From assembly GCA_041393495.1 (NCBI GenBank), contig JAWKKA010000001.1, positions 124,001 through 188,000 on the forward strand: a stretch of 64,000 nucleotides of DNA, in the 5' to 3' direction. Each line of letters opens with the position of its first letter. Positions within the stretch are counted from its first letter, which is position 1. The notes below the pieces were generated by a model. It searched no databases. It was not told the origin of the DNA and saw only the letters and a list, made by a program, of their open reading frames with translations. The DNA comes from RHKX01 sp041393495. Lineage in GTDB: Bacteria > Actinomycetota > Thermoleophilia > Solirubrobacterales > 70-9. Of this stretch, positions 42,663 to 51,204 are shown piece after piece. The position numbers and the translations under genes are program-made.

Positions 42663-44225
42663 ATGGGGACGATCGAGTCTTTCAATCCCGCCACCGGCGA
42701 GCTGATCGGCTCGGTCGAGACGACCGATCCCGGCGCGGTGCAGGCTGCCGTCGATGAGGTCGCCGAGGTGCAGCCGTTCTGGGGCGAGCTGGCCCCTGCG
42801 GACCGCGGGCGCTATCTGCAGCGCGCCGCCGAGATCCTCGCCGGTGATCTCGAGGAGGTCGCGCGGCTCCTCGCCGGCGAGCAGGGCAAGCCGATCGCCG
42901 AGGCATACACGATGGAGGTCGTCCCGACGATCGACGCTCTCCACTGGATCGTCGCGGAGGGACCGGAGATCCTCGCCGAGCGCCAGGTCAAGATGGGCGG
43001 CGGCGTCTTCATCGGCAAGCGCGCCAGTCACAGCTTCGCGCCGCTCGGCGTGGTCGCGGTGATCGCGCCCTGGAACTACCCGTGGTCGATCCCGTTCGGA
43101 GAGATCGCGATCGCGCTGATGGCCGGCAACGGCGTCGTCCTCAAGCCTTCCGAGCTGACGCCGCTCAGCGGCGAGAGGATCCGGGTCGCGTTCGAGAAGG
43201 CCGGCGTCCCCGAAGGGCTCGTGAAGGTCGTCCACGGCGCCGGTGAGGTCGGCCGGGCGGTCGTCGAGTCGAGCGTCGCCAAGGTCTTCTTCACCGGCTC
43301 GGTGGCCACCGGCTATGCCGTCGGGGCCGCGTGCGCCGAGCGGATGAAGGGCGCCGTGCTCGAGCTCGGCGGCAAGGACCCGGCGATCGTCTGCGCCGAC
43401 GCCGACCTCGGCAACGCCGTCGATGGAATCGCCTGGGCGGGCTTCGCGAACGCCGGGCAAACCTGCTCGGGGATCGAGCGCGTCTACGTGGTCGCCGAGG
43501 TCGCCGACCGGTTCCTCGCCGGACTCGCCGCCGCCGCCGGCCGGCTCCGGGTCGGCGATCCGCAGAGCTGGGAGACCGAGATCGGGCCGATGATCTCCGC
43601 CGAGCAGGCCGCGATCGTCACCGAGCTCGTCGACGACGCCATCGCCGCCGGCGCCGAGCGGATCTCGGGGGGGCGGGTCGAAGTCCCCGGCTCGCCCGGC
43701 GAGCACATCGCTCCGACCGTGCTGGCCGCCGTCACCCACGAGATGCGGATCATGCGCGAGGAGATCTTCGGTCCCGTCCTGCCGGTCGTCGTCGTCGCGG
43801 ACGAGGAGGAGGCCCTCCGGCTCGCCAACGACTCCGAGTTCGGCCTCGGCGCCTCGGTCTGGACCCGCGACCGCCCGAAGGGCGAGCGGATGGCGCGGCA
43901 ACTGCGGTCGGGGATGGTCTGGATCAACGATCATGCCTACTCGCACGCGGCGGTCCAGTGCGCGTGGGGCGGGGTCAAGGACTCGGGGCTCGGCCGTACC
44001 CACTCGGAGCTCGGCTTTCGCGAGTGCGTGGAGGTCAAGACGGTCACCTGGAACCCGGCCCGGAGCCGTGACTTCTGGTGGCATCCCTACGACGAGACCC
44101 TCGGGCGCGCCGTCCGTGCCAGCGCCGGCCTGCTCTACGGCGGCGCCGGACCGCGGGCGAAGGTGCTTCGCGATGGCGGCGCGGCGATGCTGAAGACGGC
44201 GGCCCGGACCGTCCGCGGCGGCTGA
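42663..44225 (+). CDS. NAD(P)-dependent aldehyde dehydrogenase
   Basis: Aldehyde dehydrogenase superfamily, 520 residues. AVIAPWNYPWSIPFGEIAIA (about 140), FFTGSVATGYAVG (about 209), LELGGKDPAIVCADADL (general base Glu about 235), nucleophile C268 in NAGQTCSGIERVY, EIFGPVLPVVV (about 370). The C-terminus is longer than usual by about 50 residues (RDFWWHPYDETLGRAVRAS and on). Substrate not predictable; closest in pattern to the succinate-semialdehyde/benzaldehyde-type group. ATG 42663 has TAGGCT 12 nt before it. The 3' end, including the stop, is part of a tandem duplication. Confidence 0.85.
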   Translation: MGTIESFNPATGELIGSVETTDPGAVQAAVDEVAEVQPFWGELAPADRGRYLQRAAEILAGDLEEVARLLAGEQGKPIAEAYTMEVVPTIDALHWIVAEGPEILAERQVKMGGGVFIGKRASHSFAPLGVVAVIAPWNYPWSIPFGEIAIALMAGNGVVLKPSELTPLSGERIRVAFEKAGVPEGLVKVVHGAGEVGRAVVESSVAKVFFTGSVATGYAVGAACAERMKGAVLELGGKDPAIVCADADLGNAVDGIAWAGFANAGQTCSGIERVYVVAEVADRFLAGLAAAAGRLRVGDPQSWETEIGPMISAEQAAIVTELVDDAIAAGAERISGGRVEVPGSPGEHIAPTVLAAVTHEMRIMREEIFGPVLPVVVVADEEEALRLANDSEFGLGASVWTRDRPKGERMARQLRSGMVWINDHAYSHAAVQCAWGGVKDSGLGRTHSELGFRECVEVKTVTWNPARSRDFWWHPYDETLGRAVRASAGLLYGGAGPRAKVLRDGGAAMLKTAARTVRGG

Positions 44226-44297
44226 TCAGCGCCGGGCGGTGGCGTTGCCGTAGACGGCGGCCCGGACCGTCCGCGGCGGCTGATCAGCGCCGGGCGG
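44194..44297. repeat. 46-bp tandem duplication spanning two convergent stop codons
   Basis: AGACGGCGGCCCGGACCGTC and on, 46 bp, is identical at 44194-44239 and 44252-44297 (period 58). The copy contains the palindrome CTGATCAG. The aldehyde dehydrogenase ends in the first TGA (44223-44225); the NUDIX gene ends in the complementary stop of the second copy (44284-44286). Confidence 0.9.
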
Positions 44298-44796
44298 CGC
44301 GGAGCTCCGCCAGCGCCCGCCGCTCGCCGGCGAAGGCCGGAACGGGGAAGTCGTCGGGGCCGAACCACGCGGCTTCCGCGGACTCGTCGGAAACGACGAG
44401 CTCGCCGCCGGCGAGCCGGCACCGGTAGGCGACGTCGAAGATCGCCCGGGCGTCCGCGTCGTTGCCGTAGGCCGACGCGAAGATCCCGATCACCTCGACC
44501 ACCTCGATCTCAAGACCGGTCTCCTCGCGGACCTCACGGGCGATCGCGTCGGGCCCGCCCTCGCCGGATTCGACGAACCCGCCCGGCAGGTTCCACTCGC
44601 CCAGGAGCGGCTCGTTGCCGCGCCGGAGCGCCAGGAACCTGCCGTCGTCGCGCTCGATCCAAGCCTGTACGGTCGGCAAGGGATTGTCGTAGTGGACGAA
44701 CCCGCAGCGCGGGCAGGTCGGGCGGTCCGGGTCCGGGCCGGTGGAGCGGCGCAACTCGAGCTCGGCGCCGCAGCGTGGGCAGTAACGGAAGTCCAC
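44284..44796 (-). CDS. NUDIX hydrolase with zinc ribbon
   Basis: 170 residues. The N-terminal CPRCGAEL (4-13) and CPRCGF (about 28) form a zinc ribbon. The Nudix box is GGFVESGEGGPDAIAREVRE, continuing ETGLEIE (GX5EX7REUXEEXGU), residues about 72-94. It hydrolyses a nucleoside diphosphate linked to another group, such as ADP-ribose or NADH-like substrates; the ribbon recalls NudC-type proteins, although the NudC SQPWPFPxS tag is not evident. Convergent with the aldehyde dehydrogenase. Confidence 0.85.
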   Translation of the reverse strand: MDFRYCPRCGAELELRRSTGPDPDRPTCPRCGFVHYDNPLPTVQAWIERDDGRFLALRRGNEPLLGEWNLPGGFVESGEGGPDAIAREVREETGLEIEVVEVIGIFASAYGNDADARAIFDVAYRCRLAGGELVVSDESAEAAWFGPDDFPVPAFAGERRALAELRAARR

Positions 44797-44914
44797 GCTG
44801 TCGCAAGCTACACGGGGGGCCGCAGCCGCCGGCGGGAGCGCGCGACCCGGCCGCCGCCCGCGGCGGAAGCCGCCCGTGGGGTGGCGGCGTCGGCGCGCTC
44901 CCCGCCGACCGCTC

Positions 44915-44927
44915 TAGCCTTCGGGCC
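44915..44927 (+). promoter_or_regulatory. leaderless promoter of the ccm-hem operon
   Basis: TAGCCT (44915-44920), 7 nt, then GTG 44928. It appears to drive the seven-gene unit through 51201, since no later gap in the unit exceeds 43 bp. Confidence 0.6.
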
Positions 44928-45668
44928 GTGTCCGCACCGGCCCCGCAGCCGGCCGACGCCCGCGCGCTGCGCGCCGCCGGCCTCAGCCATGCCTACGGCG
45001 ACCGCTGGGTGCTGCGCGACCTCGACCTCGCCCTCGGCGCCGGCGAGACGCTCGCCGTGCTCGGGCCGAACGGAGCCGGCAAATCGACGCTGTTGCGGAT
45101 CCTCGCCACGCTCCTGCGCCCGACCGCCGGCTCGGTCGCGGTCGGCGGCCACGAGTTGCCCGGCGAAGCCTGGAGGCTGCGCGGGCGGATCGGCTACCTC
45201 GGCCATCAGCCGCTGCTCTATCGCGACCTCGACGCGCGCGAGAACCTCGCCTTCCACGCGAAGCTGTTCGGGCTCGGGGACGCGGGCGCCGGGCGCGCAG
45301 CGGACCTGCTCGAGCGCGTCGGGCTCGCCCGTCGGGCAACGACGCGGGTCGGCGAGATGTCGGCGGGAATGGTCAAGCGCGTCGCGGTCTGCCGCGCCGT
45401 CCTCCACGATCCCGACCTGCTGATCCTCGACGAGCCGCTCGCCAACCTCGACCCCGAGGGCGTCGCGACGGTGGCGCCGCTGCTCGGCCCCGCGCCCGGG
45501 CGGACGCGCGTCGTCGTCACCCACGACGTCGATGCCGCGCTCGAGCAGGCCGACCGCGTGCTCGGGCTGCACCGTGACGGCAGCGTCGCGTTCGCGGCGC
45601 CCGTCGCCGCGGTCGGCGCCGACCGCGCCCGGTCGATCTACGCGGAGCGGGCCGGAGCCGCCGCATGA
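44928..45668 (+). CDS. ccmA: heme exporter ATP-binding protein CcmA
   Basis: ABC-type ATPase, 246 residues, driving the CcmABC(D) heme-handling complex for cytochrome c maturation. Walker A GPNGAGKST (46-54), Q-loop IGYLGHQPLLYRDLDARENL, signature MSAGMVKRV (about 145), Walker B LLILDEPLANLDPEG. The signature has SAGM in place of SGGQ, as in other CcmA proteins. The identification rests on the next two genes. Start GTG 44928 fits the leaderless -10. Overlaps ccmB by ATGA. Confidence 0.88.
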   Translation: MSAPAPQPADARALRAAGLSHAYGDRWVLRDLDLALGAGETLAVLGPNGAGKSTLLRILATLLRPTAGSVAVGGHELPGEAWRLRGRIGYLGHQPLLYRDLDARENLAFHAKLFGLGDAGAGRAADLLERVGLARRATTRVGEMSAGMVKRVAVCRAVLHDPDLLILDEPLANLDPEGVATVAPLLGPAPGRTRVVVTHDVDAALEQADRVLGLHRDGSVAFAAPVAAVGADRARSIYAERAGAAA

Positions 45669-46357
45669 GGCGGGCGACTCCGTCGGTCCTGGGCGTCGTC
45701 GCGACGGTCCTCGCCAAGGACCTGCGCGTCGAGCTGCGCACGCTGCAGTCGGTTCCCGCGATGCTGCTCTTCGCAACGACGATCTTCGTCGTCTTCCGGT
45801 TCGGCCTCGACCGGACGCGGCTCGACGGCGCCCTTGCCGCCGGAGTCCTGCTGGTGACGATCCTGTTCGCAGCCCTGCTCGCCATCAACCGGATCTTCGT
45901 CGCCGAGCGCGAGCAGGGCGGCTTCGAGGCGATCCGGCTGGCGCCGGCGGACGCCACCGCGATGTTCCTCGCCAAGGCCGCGGCGCTGCTCATCTACCTG
46001 GTCGTGCTCGAGCTGTTCGCGCTGCCGGTGTTCTGGCTGTTCTTCCTCGACGATGCCGCGGGGCTCGTGCCGATGCTGCCGGTGCTGCTGCTGCTCGATG
46101 CTTCGTTGGCGATCACCGGCGCCGTGATCGCGCCGATGGCGACCAACTCCCGCGCTCGCGACCTGATCGCGCCGCTGATCCTGCTGCCGCTCCTGGTCCC
46201 GGCCCTGATCGCGGCGGCCGGAGCCGGGCAGCACCTGCTCGCCGCCGGCGGGCCGTCCTACGAGCAGTACGGAACCTGGCTTGCCGTGCTCTGCTTGTAC
46301 GATCTGGTCTTCCTGCTGATCGGATGGGCAGCCTTCGACTTCCTGATCGAGGATTGA
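45665..46357 (+). CDS. ccmB: heme exporter membrane protein CcmB
   Basis: 230 residues, six hydrophobic helices (first at about 33-50). Family features: VLAKDLRVELRTLQSVPAML near the N-terminus, FVAEREQGGFEAIRLAPAD (about 77), VFWLFFLDDA. It is the permease partner of CcmA and passes or releases heme at the periplasmic side with CcmC. Overlaps ccmA by 4 nt, and is followed by a 43-bp gap with a GGAGAAT ribosome site before ccmC. Confidence 0.88.
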   Translation: MRRATPSVLGVVATVLAKDLRVELRTLQSVPAMLLFATTIFVVFRFGLDRTRLDGALAAGVLLVTILFAALLAINRIFVAEREQGGFEAIRLAPADATAMFLAKAAALLIYLVVLELFALPVFWLFFLDDAAGLVPMLPVLLLLDASLAITGAVIAPMATNSRARDLIAPLILLPLLVPALIAAAGAGQHLLAAGGPSYEQYGTWLAVLCLYDLVFLLIGWAAFDFLIED

Positions 46358-46400
46358 CGCGCTTGGCGTTGGGCGCCCGCATCGACAGCCGGAGAATGCG

Positions 46401-47147
46401 ATGAAACCGTCCGTCCTGGGGACACTCGCTCTGCTCACCGCCCTGCTGATCGGGGCCGGGTTCGCGCTCGTCTTCTTCTACGCGGCCAACGAGGCCGACC
46501 AGGGCTTCGTCCAGAAGATCTTCTACCTGCACGTGCCGCTCGCGATCATCGCCCTCGGCGGCTTCATCGTCGCCGGCATCCACGCGATCAGGCACCTGCG
46601 CAGCGGCGAGGCGGTCCACGATGCGCGCTCCTACGTCTCGATCCATGCCTCGGTCATCTTCGGCGTCGCCGTCCTCGTCACCGGGGCGATCTGGGCGAAG
46701 GCCTCGTGGGGCCGCTGGTGGGTCTGGGACGAGCCGACCCTGGTCAGCTTCCTGATCGTCTTCCTGCTCTACTGCACCTACTACCCGCTGCGCTACGCGA
46801 TCGAGGACCGTGAGCGCCAGGCGCGTTACGCGTCCGTCTTCGCGATCACCGCCGGCGCGTTCGTGCCGCTCAACTTCATGGCGGTCCGCGCCGCCCAGTC
46901 GCTCGTCCACCCGCGCACGTTCGGCACGGTCGAAGGGGGGATGCCCACCGACATGTGGCTGACGTTCCTCGTCTGCTTCGCCGGGCTGGCGCTGCTCTGG
47001 GTGACGCTCGTCAGCTTCGAGCTGACCGCGAAGCGGGCCTCCGGACGGCTCGCGCGGTTGCGCCGCGCGCTCGCCGACGGCGACCCCGATCCATCCGCGA
47101 CCGGGGTCGGCGGACGGATCGCGCCGGGCAGGGCGGGGGCCCGCTGA
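46401..47147 (+). CDS. ccmC: heme-handling protein CcmC
   Basis: 248 residues, six helices. The tryptophan-rich heme motif SWGRWWVWDEP is at about 94-104, and the family's conserved histidines lie in FYLHVPLAIIAL (about 37) and SLVHPRTFG (about 172). It moves heme to the apocytochrome chaperone in system I. A chaperone CcmE or CcmF/H was not found in this window. The C-terminal 40 residues are Arg/Gly-rich and cytosolic. The stop shares a base with the next start (TGATG). Confidence 0.9.
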   Translation: MKPSVLGTLALLTALLIGAGFALVFFYAANEADQGFVQKIFYLHVPLAIIALGGFIVAGIHAIRHLRSGEAVHDARSYVSIHASVIFGVAVLVTGAIWAKASWGRWWVWDEPTLVSFLIVFLLYCTYYPLRYAIEDRERQARYASVFAITAGAFVPLNFMAVRAAQSLVHPRTFGTVEGGMPTDMWLTFLVCFAGLALLWVTLVSFELTAKRASGRLARLRRALADGDPDPSATGVGGRIAPGRAGAR

Positions 47148-47377
47148 TGCCCGCCCTGCCGCTCGACGAGGCCGGCAAGTACGTCGCCGCGGCGTACATC
47201 GTCTTCGTGGTCCTGCTCGTCGTCTACATCGGGATCATGGCTGCGAAGCTGAGCCGGATCTCGCAGGAGATCGAAGAGATCGCGGAGCGGGCGGAGCGGG
47301 AGCAGGCAGCCGGCAGCCGGCAGCAATCGGCAGCAGACCCCGAGGCCGGGATCGAGACGCCGGAGGTCTCCCGTTGA
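47147..47377 (+). CDS. CcmD-like single-helix protein
   Basis: 76 residues: a short N-terminus, one helix (about 14-32, AAYIVFVVLLVVYIGIM), then a charged tail. Size, topology and position between ccmC and hemA match CcmD, the small stabilising subunit of CcmABC; sequence is too short for proof. The tail is encoded by GGCAGCC heptamers (47305-47325 and a further copy at 47329-47335). Overlaps hemA by TTGA. Confidence 0.7.
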   Translation: MPALPLDEAGKYVAAAYIVFVVLLVVYIGIMAAKLSRISQEIEEIAERAEREQAAGSRQQSAADPEAGIETPEVSR

Positions 47378-48711
47378 GCGAGCTGCTCGCGCTCGGGATC
47401 TCGCACAAGACCGCTTCGCTCGAGCTACGGGAGCGGCTCGCGCTGACCGAGGGCCGGGCGGCCGGCGTCCTCAACGAGCTCGGCACCCACGAGCAGGTCA
47501 GCGAGTCGGCCGCGATCTCGACCTGCAACCGGACCGAGCTCTACCTCGTCGTCACCGATCCGGTCGAGGCCGAGAGCGTCGCCCTCGGCGCGCTCTCGCG
47601 CCAGGCGGGCATCCGGCCGACCGAGCTGATCGAGAGCCTCTACTCACACCGCGGCATCGAGGCCGCCCGCCACCTGTACCGCGTCGCCGCCGGCCTCGAC
47701 TCGATGATCGTCGGCGAGGCCGAGATCCAGGGCCAGGTGAAGCGCGCCTACGAGCTCGCCCTCGTCGAGGGCGCCACCGGCGCGATCCTCAACCGGCTGT
47801 TCCGGGGAGCGCTCGCCGCCGGCAAGCGCGTCCGTGGAGAGACGCGGATCGGCGCGGGCGGGATCAGCGTCCCCTCGGCCGCCGTCGAGCTGGCGACGCG
47901 GACGCACGGCGAGCTGACCGGCCGCCATGTGCTCCTGATCGGCGCCGGCGAGACCGCCGAGCTGACCGCGACCGCGCTGACGGCGCGGGGCGTCGAGACG
48001 GTGTTCGTCGCCAACCGCCGCCATGACCGCGCGATCGGGCTCGCCGAGCGGTTCGGAGGCAGCGCCGTGCGGCTCGAGGACCTGCCCGCGCAGCTCGAGG
48101 TCGCCGACATCGTCGTCTCCTCGACCAACGCGCCGCACCACATCGTCGAGCGCGAGGAGCTCGAGCTCGTCGCCGACGCCAGGGGGGACCGGCCGCTGCT
48201 CCTGATCGACCTCGCGGTGCCGCGCGACATCGACCCGTCCTGCCGTGAGATCGCCGGCGTCGTCGTTCGCGACGTCGATGACGTCCAGACGATCGCCGAC
48301 CGCAACGCGACCGGGCGCGAGGTCGAGGCGCGCGGCGCCGAGGTCATCGTCGGCGCCGAGCTCGCCCGCTTCGAGCGCTGGCTCGGCTCGCTCGAGGTGT
48401 TGCCGACGGTCGCCTCGCTGCGGCTCCGCGCCGACGACATCGTCGGCCGCGTCCTCGCCGAGAACATCGGCCGCTTCGACGACCTCAGCCGCGACGACCG
48501 GGTGCGGATCGAGGCGATGGCGCGCTCGATCGCAAGCCGGCTGCTGCACGAGCCGACCCTGCGACTGAAGCGTGCGGCCGAGGAGTCCGACGCCTACCAG
48601 CAGGTGGCGGCGCTGCGCGAGCTGTTCGGGCTCGACGTCGGCACCGAGCCGGAGGGGACCGGCGCCGCTGTCACCCCGCTGCGCCGGCGCAGCGAGCGGG
48701 CCGGAGACTGA
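47374..48711 (+). CDS. hemA: glutamyl-tRNA reductase
   Basis: First enzyme of the C5 tetrapyrrole pathway, 445 residues, reducing glutamyl-tRNA to glutamate-1-semialdehyde. Markers: GISHKTASLELRERLAL, the thioester Cys51 in STCNRTELY, IVGEAEIQGQVKRAYE (about 110), RIGAGGISVPSAAVELA, the NADP loop LLIGAGETAELTATAL (about 188) and the C-terminal dimer helix. The start is TTG 47374, overlapping the previous stop (TTGA); the conserved LLALGISHKT begins four residues in, so no other start is possible. Confidence 0.95.
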   Translation: MSELLALGISHKTASLELRERLALTEGRAAGVLNELGTHEQVSESAAISTCNRTELYLVVTDPVEAESVALGALSRQAGIRPTELIESLYSHRGIEAARHLYRVAAGLDSMIVGEAEIQGQVKRAYELALVEGATGAILNRLFRGALAAGKRVRGETRIGAGGISVPSAAVELATRTHGELTGRHVLLIGAGETAELTATALTARGVETVFVANRRHDRAIGLAERFGGSAVRLEDLPAQLEVADIVVSSTNAPHHIVEREELELVADARGDRPLLLIDLAVPRDIDPSCREIAGVVVRDVDDVQTIADRNATGREVEARGAEVIVGAELARFERWLGSLEVLPTVASLRLRADDIVGRVLAENIGRFDDLSRDDRVRIEAMARSIASRLLHEPTLRLKRAAEESDAYQQVAALRELFGLDVGTEPEGTGAAVTPLRRRSERAGD

Positions 48712-49634
48712 GCGCCCTGGGCGGGCTGCGGATCGGGACCCGCGGCAGCGCTCTGGCGCTGGCGCAGGCGCAAGCCGTCGCCGACGCTGTCGACGGCTCG
48801 GAGCTGATCGTCATCCGCACCTCCGGCGACGAGGGCGGGCCCGCGGCCGCGAGCGGGACCGACAAGTCGCGATTCGTGCGCGAGATCGAGCGCGCGCTCC
48901 TCGACGGCGAGATCGACCTCGCCGTCCACAGCGCCAAGGATCTTCCCGCCGAGCTGCCCGACGGGCTCGCCCTCGCCGGCGTCGCCGCCCGCGAGGACCC
49001 GGCCGATGCCTGGATCGGGCCCGGCGGGTCCGTCGCCGAGATCCCGGCGGGGGCCCGGGTCGGCACCGCCAGCGTCCGCCGTCGCTCGCAGCTTCTCGCG
49101 CTCCGGCCCGACCTCGAGGTGGTCGAGCTGCGCGGCAACGTCGACACGAGGCTGGGCAAGCTCGGCGCCGGCGAGGTCGATGGCCTCGTCCTCGCCGCCG
49201 CCGGGCTCGAGCGGCTCGGCCGCGGCGGCGAGGCGGGATTCCGCTTCGGCCTGCGGGTGCTGACGCCGGCGCCGGGGCAAGGCGCGCTGGCGCTCGAGGC
49301 GCGCGCCGCAAGCGGCGAGGCGCGCGCCGCCGCCGTCCGGCTGACCGATCGCGAGGCGCTCGTCGAGGTGACCGCCGAGCGAGCCGTCGTCGCCGGCCTC
49401 GGCGCGAGCTGCGATACGCCGGTCGGAGCCTGTGCCCGCCACGACGGCGAGGCGCTGGTGATCCGCGGCTACGCGGGCCTGCCCGACGGGAGCGAGCACC
49501 TCTACGACGAGGTCCGCGGCGAGGCCGCCCAGCCGGTCGCGCTCGGCGAGGCGCTCGTCGGGAGGATGGTCGCTGCCGGTGCCGCCGAGCTGCTCGAGCG
49601 GGCGGCATCATCTTCGGGCGATGGCGGGAGCTGA
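48708..49634 (+). CDS. hemC: hydroxymethylbilane synthase, probable CTG start
   Basis: Porphobilinogen deaminase, 308 residues, joining four porphobilinogens. Conserved LRIGTRGSALALAQAQ, AVHSAKDLP (about 68), GTASVRRRSQL (about 120), LRGNVDTRLGKL, and the dipyrromethane-cofactor Cys235 in GLGASCDTPVGA. The frame has no ATG/GTG/TTG before LRIGTRGSAL. The only NTG codons there are CTG 48708, which overlaps the hemA stop as CTGA, and CTG 48717. The first GTG (48876) would cut off an essential strand. I take CTG 48708. The end overlaps cobA-hemD by 14 nt. Confidence 0.9.
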   Translation: MSALGGLRIGTRGSALALAQAQAVADAVDGSELIVIRTSGDEGGPAAASGTDKSRFVREIERALLDGEIDLAVHSAKDLPAELPDGLALAGVAAREDPADAWIGPGGSVAEIPAGARVGTASVRRRSQLLALRPDLEVVELRGNVDTRLGKLGAGEVDGLVLAAAGLERLGRGGEAGFRFGLRVLTPAPGQGALALEARAASGEARAAAVRLTDREALVEVTAERAVVAGLGASCDTPVGACARHDGEALVIRGYAGLPDGSEHLYDEVRGEAAQPVALGEALVGRMVAAGAAELLERAASSSGDGGS

Positions 49635-51201
49635 GCGGACACCGTGCGGCGCGGGGCGCGAGCCGGCGATGGCAGCGGCTGAGTCGAGACCGTCGGGCGC
49701 GGGGCCCCGGCCCGGCGTCGCCTACCTCGTCGGCGCCGGGCCCGGCGATCCCGGCCTGATGACCAGCCGGGCGCTCGGGCTGATCGCCGGCGCCGACGCG
49801 ATCCTCTACGACCGCCTGATCCCCGACGGGGCGCTCGCCGGCGCCCGTCCCGACGCCGAGCTGATCTACGTAGGCAAGGCGCCGGGGGCGGTCGCGATGA
49901 AGCAGGAGCAGATCGGGCGGCGGCTGGTCGAGATCGCCAGGCGGGGCCGGTCGGTGGTCCGGCTCAAGGGGGGCGACCCGTTCGTGTTCGGGCGCGGCGG
50001 CGAGGAGGCGGAGGCGTTGCACACCGCCGGGGTGCCGTTCGAGGTCGTCCCGGGCGTCACCGCCGGGGTCGCCGCGCCGGCCTACGCGGGAATCCCCGTG
50101 ACGCACCGCGACGACGCCTCCGCGGTCGCGTTCGTGACCGGCCACGAGGATCCCGGCAAGGACGAGTCGGCGATCGACTGGCCGGCGCTCGCCTCGTTTC
50201 CCGGCACCCTCGTCCTCTACATGGGGGTCGGGAACCTGCCGCGGATCTCGGAGCGGCTGATCGCCGAAGGCCGCGACCCGGCCGAACCGGCCGCGGCGAT
50301 CGAGCGCGGCACCTGGCCGGCCCAGCGCACGGTCGTCGCCACCACCGCGACGCTGCCCGGCGCCGTTGCCGAGGCGGGGCTTGGTGCGCCCACGATCCTC
50401 CTGTTCGGGCCGGTCGCGGCGCGGCGCGAGCAGATCGGATGGCTCGAGCGGCGACCGCTGCACGGCCGTAAGGTCGTCGTCACCCGGGCGCGGGCGCAGG
50501 CGAGCTCGCTGGCCGCGGCCCTCGCCGGCCTCGGCGCCGAGGTCGTCGAGCTGCCGGCAATCCGGATCGAGCCGCGTATCGACGCACCCGAGGTTGCGAC
50601 GATGATCGAGAGCGTTCACGCGTACGCGCTCGTCTGCCTGACGAGCCCGAACGGGGCCGAGCTTCTGGTGGCGGCGCTCGCCGACCGCGGTCTCGATGGG
50701 CGGGCGCTCGCGAACGCGGCGATCGCGGCGATCGGCCCGGGCACCGCCCGGCGGCTCCGCGAGCTCGGGCTGATCGCCGACATCGTGCCGCCGCGATCGA
50801 TCGCCGAATCGCTCGTCGAGTCACTGCGCGAGGTCGAGGTCGAGGGGCGGCCGGTGCTGATCGCGCGCGCCGCCGAGGCGCGCGACCTCCTGCCCGAGGC
50901 GCTGGCGGAGCGCGGCGCCGAGGTCGATGTCGTCCCTCTCTACGAGACCGTTCGCGAGCCGGCGACGGCGGAGCAGCTCGCCGCGCTCGCCGGCGCCGAC
51001 TACGTCACCTTCACGTCGTCCTCCACGGTCAGGTACTTCCTCGAGACCGTCGGCGGGTCGTTTCCCGCCGGCGCCCGGGTTGCCTCGATCGGGCCGGTGA
51101 CGAGCGCCACCGCCCGCGAGCTCGGCCTCGAGGTAGCGGTCGAGGCCGAACGGCACGATCCCGAGGGGCTCCTCGCCGCCCTCCTCGCCGACGCCTCCTG
51201 A
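49621..51201 (+). CDS. cobA-hemD: uroporphyrinogen-III methyltransferase / uroporphyrinogen-III synthase fusion
   Basis: 526 residues, two enzymes in one chain. Residues about 30-270 are SUMT/CobA: YLVGAGPGDPGLMTSRAL, ILYDRLIP, VRLKGGDPFVFGRGGEEAEA, VPGVTAGVAAPAYAGIPVTH, which makes precorrin-2. Residues about 280-526 are HemD: KVVVTRARAQASSLAAALAG, TSPNGAELLVAAL, AIGPGTARRLREL, YVTFTSSSTVRYFLE, ASIGPVTSATARELG. It receives hydroxymethylbilane from HemC. Start ATG 49621 or ATG 49669: a 48-bp imperfect duplication gives two MA-initiated 16-residue repeats (MAGAERTPCGAG, MAAAESRPSGAG). Confidence 0.92.
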   Translation: MAGAERTPCGAGREPAMAAAESRPSGAGPRPGVAYLVGAGPGDPGLMTSRALGLIAGADAILYDRLIPDGALAGARPDAELIYVGKAPGAVAMKQEQIGRRLVEIARRGRSVVRLKGGDPFVFGRGGEEAEALHTAGVPFEVVPGVTAGVAAPAYAGIPVTHRDDASAVAFVTGHEDPGKDESAIDWPALASFPGTLVLYMGVGNLPRISERLIAEGRDPAEPAAAIERGTWPAQRTVVATTATLPGAVAEAGLGAPTILLFGPVAARREQIGWLERRPLHGRKVVVTRARAQASSLAAALAGLGAEVVELPAIRIEPRIDAPEVATMIESVHAYALVCLTSPNGAELLVAALADRGLDGRALANAAIAAIGPGTARRLRELGLIADIVPPRSIAESLVESLREVEVEGRPVLIARAAEARDLLPEALAERGAEVDVVPLYETVREPATAEQLAALAGADYVTFTSSSTVRYFLETVGGSFPAGARVASIGPVTSATARELGLEVAVEAERHDPEGLLAALLADAS

Positions 51202-51204
51202 CCT

